Shown here: piece after piece, positions 24,019-33,213 of the stretch
Layout of the letters: each line of letters begins with the position of its first letter
How positions within the stretch are numbered: position 1 is the stretch's first letter
NCBI GenBank assembly: GCA_050943595.1
Contig: JBMNPM010000011.1
Span: 1-46,958, forward strand
Length of the DNA: 46,958 bases
Source of the DNA: JAXGXJ01 sp050943595
Lineage (GTDB): Bacteria; Actinomycetota; Thermoleophilia; RBG-16-64-13
Direction: 5' to 3'
Program-made: the position numbers and the translations under genes
The notes under the pieces: model-generated
What the model was told of the DNA's origin: nothing
What the model saw: only the letters and a program-made list of their open reading frames with translations
Database searches by the model: none

Positions 24019-24213
24019 ATGGCAAAGATGAAGACGCACAGAGGAAGCAAGAAGCGGATCAAAGTCACAGGTACGGGCAAGCTCATGAAGAAGCGTGCCT
24101 TCGGCGGCCATCTGCTCACAAAGAAGACGGCCGGCCGGAAGCGCAAGATCCGCAAGGTCCAAAGTGTCGATGCCAGCAACGTGGCCACCCTCCGCGATCT
24201 TCTGGGCATATAG
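24019..24213 (+). CDS. rpmI: 50S ribosomal protein L35
   Basis: This 64-residue, very basic protein begins MAKMKTHRGSKKRIKVTGTGKLMKK and continues FGGHLLTKKTAGRKRKIRK, the full L35 sequence pattern. The ATG at 24019 is preceded by GAAGGGAAG; a longer open frame starting at 23953 is not real. It sits between infC and rplT, the standard order. Confidence 0.97.
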   Translation: MAKMKTHRGSKKRIKVTGTGKLMKKRAFGGHLLTKKTAGRKRKIRKVQSVDASNVATLRDLLGI

Positions 24214-24225
24214 GAGGAGCCGATC

Positions 24226-24588
24226 ATGGCCAGGGTCAAACGCAGCATAAGCGCTCAGAGGAAGCGTCGGAAGGCTCTTGAGGGGGCTAAGGGGTACTGG
24301 GGTCTCAAGAATTCTTCCTATCGTCGCGCCAAGGAACAGCTCATCAAGTCGGGGACCTATGCGTATCGTGACCGCAGGGCACGCAAGCGCGAGTTCCGCC
24401 GTCTGTGGATCACACGCATCAATGCCGGAGCCCGGGAGCACGGTCTGAGCTACAACCAGTTTATCCATGGGCTCAAAGAGGCTGAGATCGATATCGATCG
24501 TAAGATGTTGGCCGATCTTGCCGTGCGTGAGCCGGAGGTCTTTGCTCAGATAGCCGCTCGAGCCAAAGAAGCGCTCGCAACAGACTGA
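24226..24588 (+). CDS. rplT: 50S ribosomal protein L20
   Basis: This protein of 120 residues is basic, with MARVKRSISAQRKRRKALEGAKGYWGLKNSSYRRAKEQ and LWITRINAGAREHGLSYNQFIHGL as invariant L20 segments. It is required for early 50S assembly. In many bacteria it represses its own operon by binding the infC leader. Ribosome site TAGGAGGAG overlaps the end of rpmI, 12 bases upstream. Confidence 0.98.
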   Translation: MARVKRSISAQRKRRKALEGAKGYWGLKNSSYRRAKEQLIKSGTYAYRDRRARKREFRRLWITRINAGAREHGLSYNQFIHGLKEAEIDIDRKMLADLAVREPEVFAQIAARAKEALATD

Positions 24589-24621
24589 TTTCCGTCGCCG
24601 GGTCCCGCTGAGGGGGCAACC

Positions 24622-25437
24622 GTGATTCGAGACATCGAAGGGCGACAGAACCACAGCGTCAAACTGGCGCGTAAGCTCCAAAGAAAGAAGTACCGGCGCG
24701 AACGGGCGCTCATGGTGGTCGAGGGTCTCGACCTGCTCTGCATCGCGGTGGAGGCCGGGGCGGAGATCGGTGATGTGCTGGTGCGCCGTGATGTGTTCCC
24801 TCGGGTGCCGGAGGAGTTGCGTTGTCACGCAGAAGCTGGGGCGGTGGACATCGGGCTGTGTACTGAAGAGACGATGAGTTACGCTAGTTCTTTGGGTGGA
24901 GCGGCCGATGTGATTTTCACGTGCCGGCAACCGATGTGGAGCCTGAGGGATCTCACTATGGAACACGGGGTCACTGTCTACCTCGAGGCTGTAGGCGATC
25001 CGGGGAACGTCGGTACGCTGGTGAGGAGCTGTGTCGGCTTCGGTGCTCTGGGATTGATATCGTCGCCGGGGACGGCCGATCCCTTCTCTCCCAAGGCCAT
25101 GAGGGCGGGTATGGGGGCGCAGTTCCTCCTGCCGGTGGTCACCGAAGTGGCTCAGGCTGATATCCGGGCACGTCTGGAGAAGGTGACTGCGGCCGCCGGG
25201 CGGGTGCCGTATGTCCTGGTGGCCGATCCTCACGAAGGCGTTGACCTCAGGGAGATTCGGTGTCGCGACGGCCTTTTGCTCGTACTGGGCTCAGAGCGAC
25301 ATGGGGTCGGTGGGGAGTGGGCCGCATACGATCGGGTCAGCATTCCACAGGCCCGTTTCGACTCACTCAACGTGGCCATGGCGGGCACTATTCTTCTCTA
25401 TGAGCTGTCTGGAAGTGGGCTGCCTGGAAGTCGATAA
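24622..25437 (+). CDS. TrmH/SpoU-family RNA 2'-O-methyltransferase
   Basis: This protein of 271 residues combines an N-terminal RNA-binding (SpoU substrate-binding) domain (KYRRERALMVVEGLDLLCIAVEAG) with a knotted SPOUT methyltransferase domain. VYLEAVGDPGNVGTLVRSCVGFGA is motif 1, LVLGSERHGVGGEW motif 2 and IPQARFDSLNVAMAGTILLYEL motif 3 of the SAM knot. It starts with GTG at 24622 after GAGGGGG. Homologues sit between rplT and pheS in many bacteria and methylate 23S rRNA or tRNA. The target here is not determined. Confidence 0.93.
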   Translation: MIRDIEGRQNHSVKLARKLQRKKYRRERALMVVEGLDLLCIAVEAGAEIGDVLVRRDVFPRVPEELRCHAEAGAVDIGLCTEETMSYASSLGGAADVIFTCRQPMWSLRDLTMEHGVTVYLEAVGDPGNVGTLVRSCVGFGALGLISSPGTADPFSPKAMRAGMGAQFLLPVVTEVAQADIRARLEKVTAAAGRVPYVLVADPHEGVDLREIRCRDGLLLVLGSERHGVGGEWAAYDRVSIPQARFDSLNVAMAGTILLYELSGSGLPGSR

Positions 25438-25465
25438 GTGGGGCGGTAGTCGGTCGTCTACGATC

Positions 25466-26536
25466 GTGTGTTCGGAAGGAGGAGCCATAACAGCGCAAGA
25501 AGGCATCTTGGAGCAGATCTCGCGGCCGGACCTGCGGACCATATTCACAGAGGGACTGCAGGCGATCGCTGAGGCCGGCGATTTGGCATCTCTGGAGGCG
25601 GTGCGCGTGTGGTGTCTGGGCCGCAAGGCGGATCTCACCCTCCTTCTGCGCTCCATTCCCGAACTACCCGCGGAGGAACGCCCCGAGGTCGGCAGGGTCG
25701 GTAACCTCGTCCGTCGCGAGTTGGAGGCCGCGCTGGAGACACAGCGGGCTCGTCTCGAATCGCAGGAATTGGTCGAGGAACTGCGCCGCCAACGTGTGGA
25801 CATCAGTCTCCCGGGGCGCTCGTTCTCTCTGGGGCACCTCCATCTCGTCAACCGCACCCAACGCGAGATTGAGGACATCTTCATCGGCATGGGGTACGAG
25901 GTTGCCGATGGGCCTGAGGTTGAGACCGAATATTATAATTTCGAGGCCCTGAACACCCCCGCCGATCATCCCGCCCGCTCGCTGCACGACACCTTTTTCG
26001 TCAACGATAAGGTGGTCCTGCGCACGCAGACCTCGCCGGTGCAGGTGAGGGAGATGGAGAAACGGCGCCCGCCGATCCATGTAATCGTTCCCGGTCGGAC
26101 GTATCGCCGTGATTCGGATGCCACCCACACCCCGATGTTCCATCAGGTGGAAGGGCTGGTGGTCGACGAACACATCACTTTGGCTGATTTGAAGGGAACT
26201 CTGGAGACGTTTGCCCGCGCCATGTTCGGGGCGGAGCGGAAGGTCCGTCTGCGGCCGCACTTCTTCCCCTTTACGGAGCCGTCTGTGGAGGTCGATGTCT
26301 CCTGCATGTTGTGTGGGGGAGCGGGGTGTCGCCTCTGCAAACGGAGTGGGTGGTTGGAGATCCTGGGCGCGGGGATGGTGGATCCCAACGTCTTCGGCTT
26401 CGTGGACTACGACCCCGAGGTGTATTCCGGCTTTGCCTTCGGTATGGGTATTGAGCGGATCGCCATGCTCAAGTATGGGGTCAGCGATCTTAGGCTCTTC
26501 TTTGAGAACGATCTGCGCTTCCTGCGTCAGTTCTGA
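25466..26536 (+). CDS. pheS: Phenylalanine--tRNA ligase alpha subunit
   Basis: This is the catalytic subunit of the (alpha-beta)2 synthetase. The N-terminal coiled coil (LEAVRVWCLGRKADLTLLLRSIPELP) is followed by the class II core: IEDIFIGMGYEVADGPEVETEYYNFEALNTPADHPAR, LRTQTSPVQVREME, GRTYRRDSDATHTPMFHQVEGL and GFAFGMGIERIAMLKYGV. The start is uncertain. GTG at 25466 is the nearest standard codon but has no ribosome site. A perfect AAGGAGG at 25476-25482 stands four bases ahead of an in-frame ATA at 25487. A CxxC-type pair (CMLCGGAGCRLCKRSGW) is present in the core, as in several other pheS proteins. Confidence 0.95.
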   Translation: MCSEGGAITAQEGILEQISRPDLRTIFTEGLQAIAEAGDLASLEAVRVWCLGRKADLTLLLRSIPELPAEERPEVGRVGNLVRRELEAALETQRARLESQELVEELRRQRVDISLPGRSFSLGHLHLVNRTQREIEDIFIGMGYEVADGPEVETEYYNFEALNTPADHPARSLHDTFFVNDKVVLRTQTSPVQVREMEKRRPPIHVIVPGRTYRRDSDATHTPMFHQVEGLVVDEHITLADLKGTLETFARAMFGAERKVRLRPHFFPFTEPSVEVDVSCMLCGGAGCRLCKRSGWLEILGAGMVDPNVFGFVDYDPEVYSGFAFGMGIERIAMLKYGVSDLRLFFENDLRFLRQF

Positions 26537-26548
26537 GCGGAGACATTC

Positions 26549-28972
26549 ATGAAAGCTCCTCTTTCTTGGCTACGAGAGTATGTGACCATCGAATCGTCGG
26601 TGGATGAACTCGCTTCGCGCTTGGCCCTCACCGGTACCGAGGTCGAACGCGTATCACAGGTGGGGGTGGCGGCCGAGGACGAAAATCTGAGCCGCTTCGT
26701 GGTGGGCAAGGTTTGTGAATGTTCTCGCCACCCCAATGCAGACAGGCTCTCGGTCTGTGTCGTGGATGTGGGCGAGGGCGAGCCGCGCACCATCGTCTGC
26801 GGCGCTTCCAACGTGGCGACGGGACAGACCGTAGCCGTGGTGCTCCCTGGTGGCATCATGCCTGACGGGACGCGCATCAAAGAGGCGAAACTACGTGGGG
26901 TCACGTCGTCCGGCATGATCATGTCCGAACTCGAGCTCGGTCTGGCCGGCAAGAGTGAGGGCATCATGGTGCTGCCCGACTCGTGGAACGCGGGTGACGG
27001 GTTGGCGACACACTTCCCAATATCCGATGACGTGTTGGAGGTCGAAGTGACTCCCAACCGTCCCGATTGCCTGTCCATCCGCGGCTTGGCTCGGGAGATC
27101 GCAGCTATCTCAGGGGTCCCCTTCGAAGAGAGGGTCGAGACTGGATATCCCACCGGCGATCGATCGGTGCACGATGACATCGGAGTCGTTGTCGCGGATC
27201 CCCACCTGTGCCCACGCTACATGGCTCGAGTCATCCGTGGGGTGCGTGTGGGGCCGTCGCCGTTGTGGCTGAAGGCGCGGATCGCCCATGCGGGTATGAG
27301 ATCGGTGAACAATGTGGTGGATGTGACGAACTACGTCCTGTGGGCGCTCGGACAGCCTCTGCATGCCTTTGATCTGCGCACCGTGCGCGGAGGACAGATT
27401 ATCGTGCGCCGCGCCTCTGCGGGAGAGACCATCACCACTTTGGATGATGAAGAGCGCATCCTCACTGAGGACATGCTCGTCATTGCCGACACAGAACGTG
27501 CCTTGGTCGTGGCGGGGGTCATGGGGGGGCTCAACAGTGAGGTCACCGATGCGACCACCGATATCCTCCTGGAAGGCGCCACGTTCTTTGGGCCATCCGT
27601 TATGCGTACGTCTGCCGCTTTGGGCCTGCGTAGTGAGTCCTCCACCCGGTACGAGAAAGGTCTCGACCCCGAGATGGTCCCGGCGGCGCTCGACATGGCC
27701 TGCCGGCTTCTTGTCGATGTGTGCGGGGGAGTGGTGTCCGCCGGTACCGTTGACGAGCGTGCCCCGGCGCGGCCGCGGACCGTTCTTGCTCTTCGGCCGG
27801 ACCGTGTCGCGCGGACTCTAGGTGTCGCTGTGCCCCCGGATGAGATGAGCGGCATCCTCACCTGCCTGGGGTGTGACGTTGGCGAGTCCGATGATGGTTT
27901 CCGAGTTTCGGTCCCCAGCTTCCGTGCCGATCTATCACGAGAGATCGACCTCATAGAGGAGATAGCCCGAATCTATGGACTCGACCGGATCCCCTCGACC
28001 CTGCCTGCCCGCCGCTCGGGACGAGGCGGCCTGAATCGGCGCCAGACCGTCCTCCGGCAGATTGAGGACCTCCTCGTAGGTGCGGGTCTGGCCCAGGTCA
28101 TCACCTATAGTTTCGAGGGTGAGAAGTGGCTCAAGCGTCTGCGCCTGGATCCTGACGATGAGCGGCGTGCAGCCATCGTCATCGCCAACCCGCTCAGCAT
28201 CGAACAGTCGCGGATGCGCCGGATGTTGCTGCCCGGCCTTCTGGACACGGTGCGGGCCAATCAGGCGGTGCGCGAGTACCAGGTGGCACTTTTTGAGGTG
28301 GGCAGGGTCTTCCATCCTGCACAAACCGTGCTGCCTGAGGAGCAGACCAAGGTGGGTATTGTCGTGGCCGGCGAGGGCAGGGCGGATTCTTGGCTGAGTG
28401 ATGAACAGTCGGTGGACTACTATCACGTCAAGGGGCTGGTAGAGCGCTTGGAGGCCGGTCTGCGCTGCCGCCTACGATACTCCCCGGCGACGGAGCCCTT
28501 CCTCCACCCCGGCAAGAGCGCCATTGTCCAGACGGACGACGGTCGATACGTGGGCTGGCTTGGTGAGGTGCACCCTCTCGTTTTGCAGGAGTATGATCTG
28601 CGTCCCGAGACCGTCGTGGCGGCGGAACTGGATCTGGATGCCTTGGTGGCTGCAGCGTCCCTGGTGCCTGAGTTCGTCGATTTGTTGGCCTATCCGGCGG
28701 TCGAGCAGGACCTCGCTTTGGTTGTTGATGCCGATGTGCCGGCTTCGGAGGTTATCGAGCAGATCCGGATTGCCGGAGGGGAGTTGCTCGCGGATGTAGC
28801 CGTCTTCGATCTCTATCAGGGGGCCCAGGTGGGCGAAGGCAAGAAGAGCCTGGCGTTACGGCTTAGCTTCCGCTCTCCCGAACGCACGCTGAACGATGCG
28901 GAGGTGAACGAGGTGCGGGCCGCGATTCTCTCTGCAGTCGGCGCCACACTGGGGGCTCAGCTGCGCAGTTAA
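26549..28972 (+). CDS. pheT: Phenylalanine--tRNA ligase beta subunit
   Basis: This protein of 807 residues is the full bacterial-type beta subunit. It has the N-terminal MKAPLSWLREYVTI and the EMAP-II-like tRNA-binding domain (VVGKVCECSRHPNADRLSVCVVDVG). The B3/B4 editing domain includes RGVRVGPSPLWLKARIAHAGMRSVNNVVDVTNYV. A B5 domain and a catalytic-like core follow. The C-terminal anticodon-binding domain is YPAVEQDLALVVDADV...FDLYQGAQVGEGKKSLALRLSFRSPERTL. It is 12 bases after pheS. The editing domain hydrolyses Tyr-tRNA-Phe. Confidence 0.98.
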   Translation: MKAPLSWLREYVTIESSVDELASRLALTGTEVERVSQVGVAAEDENLSRFVVGKVCECSRHPNADRLSVCVVDVGEGEPRTIVCGASNVATGQTVAVVLPGGIMPDGTRIKEAKLRGVTSSGMIMSELELGLAGKSEGIMVLPDSWNAGDGLATHFPISDDVLEVEVTPNRPDCLSIRGLAREIAAISGVPFEERVETGYPTGDRSVHDDIGVVVADPHLCPRYMARVIRGVRVGPSPLWLKARIAHAGMRSVNNVVDVTNYVLWALGQPLHAFDLRTVRGGQIIVRRASAGETITTLDDEERILTEDMLVIADTERALVVAGVMGGLNSEVTDATTDILLEGATFFGPSVMRTSAALGLRSESSTRYEKGLDPEMVPAALDMACRLLVDVCGGVVSAGTVDERAPARPRTVLALRPDRVARTLGVAVPPDEMSGILTCLGCDVGESDDGFRVSVPSFRADLSREIDLIEEIARIYGLDRIPSTLPARRSGRGGLNRRQTVLRQIEDLLVGAGLAQVITYSFEGEKWLKRLRLDPDDERRAAIVIANPLSIEQSRMRRMLLPGLLDTVRANQAVREYQVALFEVGRVFHPAQTVLPEEQTKVGIVVAGEGRADSWLSDEQSVDYYHVKGLVERLEAGLRCRLRYSPATEPFLHPGKSAIVQTDDGRYVGWLGEVHPLVLQEYDLRPETVVAAELDLDALVAAASLVPEFVDLLAYPAVEQDLALVVDADVPASEVIEQIRIAGGELLADVAVFDLYQGAQVGEGKKSLALRLSFRSPERTLNDAEVNEVRAAILSAVGATLGAQLRS

Positions 28973-28987
28973 CGTCCGTGCGTTTGC

Positions 28988-29025
28988 TTGCATGTAGGTA
29001 CATCGCCATGTATAGTTATGCGCCT
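28988..29025 (+). promoter_or_regulatory. argC promoter with overlapping candidate ArgR boxes
   Basis: TTGCAT (28988-28993) and TATAGT (29011-29016) are 17 bases apart. The region also contains two partly palindromic CAT-rich segments (GCATGTAGGTACATC and CCATGTATAGTTATGCG), which resemble tandem ARG boxes covering the core promoter. ArgR binding is inferred from this pattern and from argR being in the operon. Confidence 0.5.
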
Positions 29026-29051
29026 GTAAAAACGAGATGAAAGGCGCACGC

Positions 29052-30065
29052 GTGATCACGGCGAGCATAGTGGGGGCGACCGGCTACACGGGCGTTGTTC
29101 TGACCGACATCCTTGCCTCCCATCCCGACGTCGTCCTACGCGCACTTACCAGTAAGTCCTATGTGGGGCGACGTGTGGTTGATGTCTTCCCCGGGCTCCG
29201 GGTGGAGGGTAGCTACTGTGAGTACTCATCCGAGGTCGTCGCCGGGTCGGATGTGGTCTTCGTATGCTATCCACACGCTCAGGCGCACCCGGTGGTGATT
29301 GAGGCTCTAGACCTCGGTTGTCGGGTGATCGATCTGAGCGCGGATTTCAGACTTAAGGATGGAGAAACCTATCCGGTCTGGTATGGATTCACTCATCCGC
29401 GCACGGACCTGCTGAGTGAGGCGGTCTTCGGGTTGCCGGAATTGTATCGGGACCAGGTGAAGATGGCACGCTTGGTCGCCAATCCGGGTTGCTACCCGAC
29501 CGGTATGATCTTGGCGAGTGTCCCGATCGCGAACGAAATGGATTCTTCCGGCCTCATTGTCGACTCGAGCTCTGGTGTCTCGGGTGCCGGACGAGAACCC
29601 TCGGCAAAGACCCACTTCTGTAAAGTCCAGGGCGATTTTCGGGCTTACAGTGCGGTTGGGCACCGCCACACACCCGAGATGGTGCAGGAGATCAGTGCTG
29701 CTGCCGGGTGGTCGGTGCCTGTTTCGTTCACACCGCACCTGCTCCCGGTCGACAGGGGCATTCTCACCACCCTGTATTTCCGTCCCACGGGCGGTTTTAT
29801 AGGTGATGCGGCGTGGTTGGGCCGCTATCGTGATTTCTACGCCGGAGAGCCTTTTGTGGAGGTCACTGAGGCCCTGCCCGGCCTCTCGGAGGTGGCCAAC
29901 ACGAACTACTGCCGCCTCACGGTGCGTGAAGACCGTGCGGCGGGGGTGGTGAAGGTGTTCAGTGCCATCGACAATTTGGTAAAGGGCGCGTCCGGACAGG
30001 CTGTTCAGAACATGAACTGCATGTTCGGTCTCGATGATCGTATCGGCTTGGAAGGGAAGGCATGA
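29052..30065 (+). CDS. argC: N-acetyl-gamma-glutamyl-phosphate reductase
   Basis: It catalyses the third step of arginine synthesis, the NADPH-dependent reduction of acetylglutamyl phosphate. The protein has 337 residues from the GTG at 29052, which has AAAGG seven bases upstream and gives the family N-terminus MITASIVGATGYTGV. An ATG at 29037 would add five residues but lacks a ribosome site. The catalytic Cys is in VANPGCYPTG, and SGVSGAGREPS and HRHTPEM are conserved. It is the first gene of the arg cluster, with its own promoter directly ahead, and overlaps argJ by four bases (ATGA). Confidence 0.97.
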   Translation: MITASIVGATGYTGVVLTDILASHPDVVLRALTSKSYVGRRVVDVFPGLRVEGSYCEYSSEVVAGSDVVFVCYPHAQAHPVVIEALDLGCRVIDLSADFRLKDGETYPVWYGFTHPRTDLLSEAVFGLPELYRDQVKMARLVANPGCYPTGMILASVPIANEMDSSGLIVDSSSGVSGAGREPSAKTHFCKVQGDFRAYSAVGHRHTPEMVQEISAAAGWSVPVSFTPHLLPVDRGILTTLYFRPTGGFIGDAAWLGRYRDFYAGEPFVEVTEALPGLSEVANTNYCRLTVREDRAAGVVKVFSAIDNLVKGASGQAVQNMNCMFGLDDRIGLEGKA

Positions 30066-31369
30066 GCGTGGGTGCACGCACGGAACACCCCATACTGGAG
30101 TCACCGCTGGGGAGTCGCTTCTTCTCGCTACCGGATGGGGTCCGTCTCATCGAGCCGGCGTCGGGCTCTCCTGGGGTCACCTATCCGGCGGGTTTCCTGG
30201 CTAGTGGGATTGCCGTGGGTCTGAAACACAGTGGAAAGCGGGACGTGGGAGTTATCACCGTAGCACCTGCATGGAGGGAGACCGCCGTCTCCGATATGGT
30301 GTCGACAAGCAACGCGTTTGCCGCTGCGCCGGTGATCATCACCCGTGAAGAGGCGGATCGCGGCCGGCTGCTGGCTGTGGTGATCAACAGCGGGAACGCC
30401 AACGCCTGCACGGGGAGCAACGGCCTTGCCGTCGCTCGTGCCATGCAACGGGCGTGTGCCGACGCTCTGGGCATTCCGGTGCGCAGTACGGCCGTCGGAT
30501 CGACCGGCATCATCGGCGCACAGTTAGAGACCAGCTTCATGGCCGAGGCGGTTACGAAGGCGGCCGCCGCTGTGCAGGAGAGTGCCGGCGCCGCGTTCAG
30601 TCGGGCCATTATGACCACCGACCGCTATGCCAAAGAATGCGCGTTGGAACTCGATCTCCCCAATGGGACCGTCCGTTTGGCAGCCTGTGCGAAGGGTGCC
30701 GGCATGATCGCGCCGGCTATGGCCACGATGCTGTGTGTCGTGACCACGGACGCACTTCTGCAGCCCGGCGACGTCGAAGGACTGCTGAGGCCTGCAGTGG
30801 ACCAGACCTTCAACAAGATCACCGTCGACGGGGAGATGAGTACGAACGACTCCGTGTACTTCCTGGCCAGCGGTGCTTCCGGTGTGCGTCCGTCGGGGGC
30901 CGGGAAAGAGCTGTTCGTCTCCGCTCTACAGACCCTACTCCTCAGGCTCTCCTTGATGATGGTGGCCGACGGCGAAGGGGCGACCAAGATTATCAAGGTG
31001 ACCGTGCGGGGTGCCGACGACGACGCGAGCGCGGCTCTAGTGTGTCGTGCCGTAGCCGGATCGCCGCTGGTGAAGACGGCTATGCATGGTGGTGATCCCA
31101 ACTGGGGCCGGGTTATCAGTTCAGCCGGGGCCGCCCTGCCGGGGTGTTCCCTTCCCGATGCTCGTTTGTGGCTTTGCGGGGTCCAGGTGGTTGAGAAAAG
31201 TGCCGCCCGTGAGATCCCTCGCGAGGAATGGAACCATTTGGTGGCTTCTATGAAGGAGCGGGAGGTCGAGATCGATCTGGATCTCGGCGTGGGCCGGGGG
31301 CAGGCGGACCTGTACTTCGCAGATCTGGGCCATGAATACATAACCATCAACGCCGAATATCACACGTAG
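30062..31369 (+). CDS. argJ: Glutamate N-acetyltransferase / amino-acid acetyltransferase
   Basis: This 435-residue enzyme transfers acetyl groups from N-acetylornithine to glutamate, and in bifunctional forms also uses acetyl-CoA. The precursor self-cleaves before the Thr in KGAGMIAPAMATMLC, which becomes the nucleophile of the beta chain; this motif is intact. INSGNANACTG, SVTGxIG-like GSTGIIG and GDPNWGRVISSAG are conserved. It is translationally coupled to argC. With argJ present the acetyl group is recycled, so a separate argE is not needed; no argA is visible in the window. Confidence 0.98.
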   Translation: MSVGARTEHPILESPLGSRFFSLPDGVRLIEPASGSPGVTYPAGFLASGIAVGLKHSGKRDVGVITVAPAWRETAVSDMVSTSNAFAAAPVIITREEADRGRLLAVVINSGNANACTGSNGLAVARAMQRACADALGIPVRSTAVGSTGIIGAQLETSFMAEAVTKAAAAVQESAGAAFSRAIMTTDRYAKECALELDLPNGTVRLAACAKGAGMIAPAMATMLCVVTTDALLQPGDVEGLLRPAVDQTFNKITVDGEMSTNDSVYFLASGASGVRPSGAGKELFVSALQTLLLRLSLMMVADGEGATKIIKVTVRGADDDASAALVCRAVAGSPLVKTAMHGGDPNWGRVISSAGAALPGCSLPDARLWLCGVQVVEKSAAREIPREEWNHLVASMKEREVEIDLDLGVGRGQADLYFADLGHEYITINAEYHT

Positions 31370-31377
31370 GGGTGAGC

Positions 31378-32298
31378 ATGCGCGAGGTATATCGTAAGAG
31401 AGTGGAAACCCTGCTTGAGTCGCTCCCCTACATCCGTATGTTCAGTGGAAGCATCATGGTTATCAAGTACGGCGGCGCGGCGATGAACTCGGCCGACCTA
31501 AAGGATGAGTTCGCTACCGACATCGCCCTGCTGCGGTACGTGGGCATCAAGCCCATCATCGTCCACGGGGGTGGCGCAGAGATCAGCCGGTGGATGCGTA
31601 GGCTGGACATGCCGGTTCAGTTTGTGGATGGACTGCGTGTCACCGATGCGGCCACTATGGAGGTGGCCAAGATGGTGCTCGTCGGAAAGGTCAACAAGGA
31701 GATCGTGGATCTCATCAACAGTAAGGGTGCGCCGGCAGTGGGTCTTTCGGGCGACGATGGTGTCCTCATCCGCGCCAGACCGCTCGTCAAGCGTGGTCAG
31801 GATGGGGCTCCGGTCGATCTAGGTTTGGTTGGGGAGGTGGACGAGATAAACACCGACCTACTCGCGCTGCTCGGTTCGGATTATGTACCGGTGGTGGCCT
31901 CCGTAGGAGTGGGGCCTAATGGTAAGACCTACAACATCAATGCCGATACTGTAGCCGGGGCAATCGCAGCCGCTCTGAAGGCGGAAAAGGCCATCTTCCT
32001 CACTGACGTAGGCGGTCTGTTGGCCGATCCGCCGGACGAGAGTACGGTCATCTCCGAGTGCACCGCTGCCGACGTTCGTGAACTCATGGAGAGTGGCATG
32101 GTATCCCGCGGGATGATCCCCAAGCTGGAGGCGGTCCTGATGGGACTGGAGGGAGGAGCGGCGGCCGCACACATCATTGATGGCCGCATCGCCCACTCTG
32201 TGTTGCTCGAAGTCATGACCGATGATGCGGGGCTGGGCACGAAGATCGTTTCCGGACCTGATCGCTTCCGAATCAAGGGGAAAGGTGAGGTCATATGA
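31378..32298 (+). CDS. argB: Acetylglutamate kinase
   Basis: This 306-residue amino-acid kinase family member phosphorylates N-acetylglutamate, usually the arginine-inhibited step. MVIKYGGAAM at the N-terminus, IVHGGGAEISRWM, and the C-terminal GMIPKLEAVLMGLEGGAAAAHIIDGR are the nucleotide and substrate segments. The long N-terminal helix before the core is the type associated with arginine-sensitive hexamers. The ATG at 31378 has AGGGG upstream; a GTG lies two codons earlier. Its stop overlaps argF by four bases. Confidence 0.97.
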   Translation: MREVYRKRVETLLESLPYIRMFSGSIMVIKYGGAAMNSADLKDEFATDIALLRYVGIKPIIVHGGGAEISRWMRRLDMPVQFVDGLRVTDAATMEVAKMVLVGKVNKEIVDLINSKGAPAVGLSGDDGVLIRARPLVKRGQDGAPVDLGLVGEVDEINTDLLALLGSDYVPVVASVGVGPNGKTYNINADTVAGAIAAALKAEKAIFLTDVGGLLADPPDESTVISECTAADVRELMESGMVSRGMIPKLEAVLMGLEGGAAAAHIIDGRIAHSVLLEVMTDDAGLGTKIVSGPDRFRIKGKGEVI

Positions 32299-33209
32299 CC
32301 GTAAGGCACTTCATAAAGGTGGAGGACCTCAGCGTCCAGGAATTCGAGCATATTCTTGCCACTGCGGCGCTGTGGAAGGCGGGCGAACACGGCACTCCTT
32401 TGGCCGGAAAAACAGTGGCGCTCATTTTCGGCAAGCCGTCAACGCGAACACGGGTGTCGTTCACGGTGGGCGTCCATCAGCTGGGAGGCCTGCCTATCTA
32501 TCTTTCCGAAGAAGATATACAGATGCGCACATCGGAGAGCGTGGAAGATACCGCTCGTGTATTGTCGCGCTTTGTGGACGGCATCGTCATCCGCACTTTC
32601 GCCAACCGGGATGTAGAGGATCTGGCGGCGGCGGCGGCGGTGCCCGTGGTGAACGCCCTCACCGATGACGACCATCCCTGTCAGGCCCTGGCAGACATAC
32701 AGACCCTCAGAGAGCAGTTCGGCGATCTCAGGGGGAGGAAAATCACGTATCTCGGAGACGGCAACAACGTGGCGGCCTCATTGGCTGAGGCTGCGGCTAT
32801 GGCCGGTATGGATGTGTGTCTGGCCGTTCCGGATGGTTGTGACCTGCCCGGCGCCAAGATGGACTCCATCGCCGCCTTGGCGAGCCGTCTAGGGACAAAA
32901 GTGTGGGTGGAGCGTGATCCCGGGGTGGCCGTGCAGGAAGCATCGGCCCTCTATACCGATGTCTGGATCAGCATGGGACAGACAGAGGATTCCGGCAAAG
33001 TTGCGTCTCTGCGCTCTTACCAGATCAACACCGCTCTGCTCGGAGCCGCCAGAGCGGACGCCGTCGTTATGCACTGCCTGCCGGCCCACCGGGGAGATGA
33101 GATCACCGACGAAGTGATGGACGGACCCCAGTCGGTAGTCTTTGATCAGGCCGAGAACCGTCTACACGCCCAGAAGGCGTTATTGGGCTTCCTCCTGGGG
33201 GGTGCCTAG
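32295..33209 (+). CDS. argF: Ornithine carbamoyltransferase
   Basis: The protein has 304 residues and makes citrulline from ornithine and carbamoyl phosphate. FGKPSTRTRVSF carries the carbamoyl-phosphate loop, HPCQALAD and VMHCLPAHRGDEI the ornithine and phosphate sites, and MGQTED is the SMG-loop equivalent. ATG is coupled to the argB stop. argD, which normally lies between argB and argF and makes acetylornithine, is absent at this position and must be elsewhere. Confidence 0.98.
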   Translation: MTVRHFIKVEDLSVQEFEHILATAALWKAGEHGTPLAGKTVALIFGKPSTRTRVSFTVGVHQLGGLPIYLSEEDIQMRTSESVEDTARVLSRFVDGIVIRTFANRDVEDLAAAAAVPVVNALTDDDHPCQALADIQTLREQFGDLRGRKITYLGDGNNVAASLAEAAAMAGMDVCLAVPDGCDLPGAKMDSIAALASRLGTKVWVERDPGVAVQEASALYTDVWISMGQTEDSGKVASLRSYQINTALLGAARADAVVMHCLPAHRGDEITDEVMDGPQSVVFDQAENRLHAQKALLGFLLGGA

Positions 33210-33213
33210 AGGA

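Noticed and set aside
25211..25465. Long N-terminal extension of pheS inside the methyltransferase gene
   Set aside because: It is an out-of-phase reading of the preceding conserved gene; PheS similarity begins only after about 25500.
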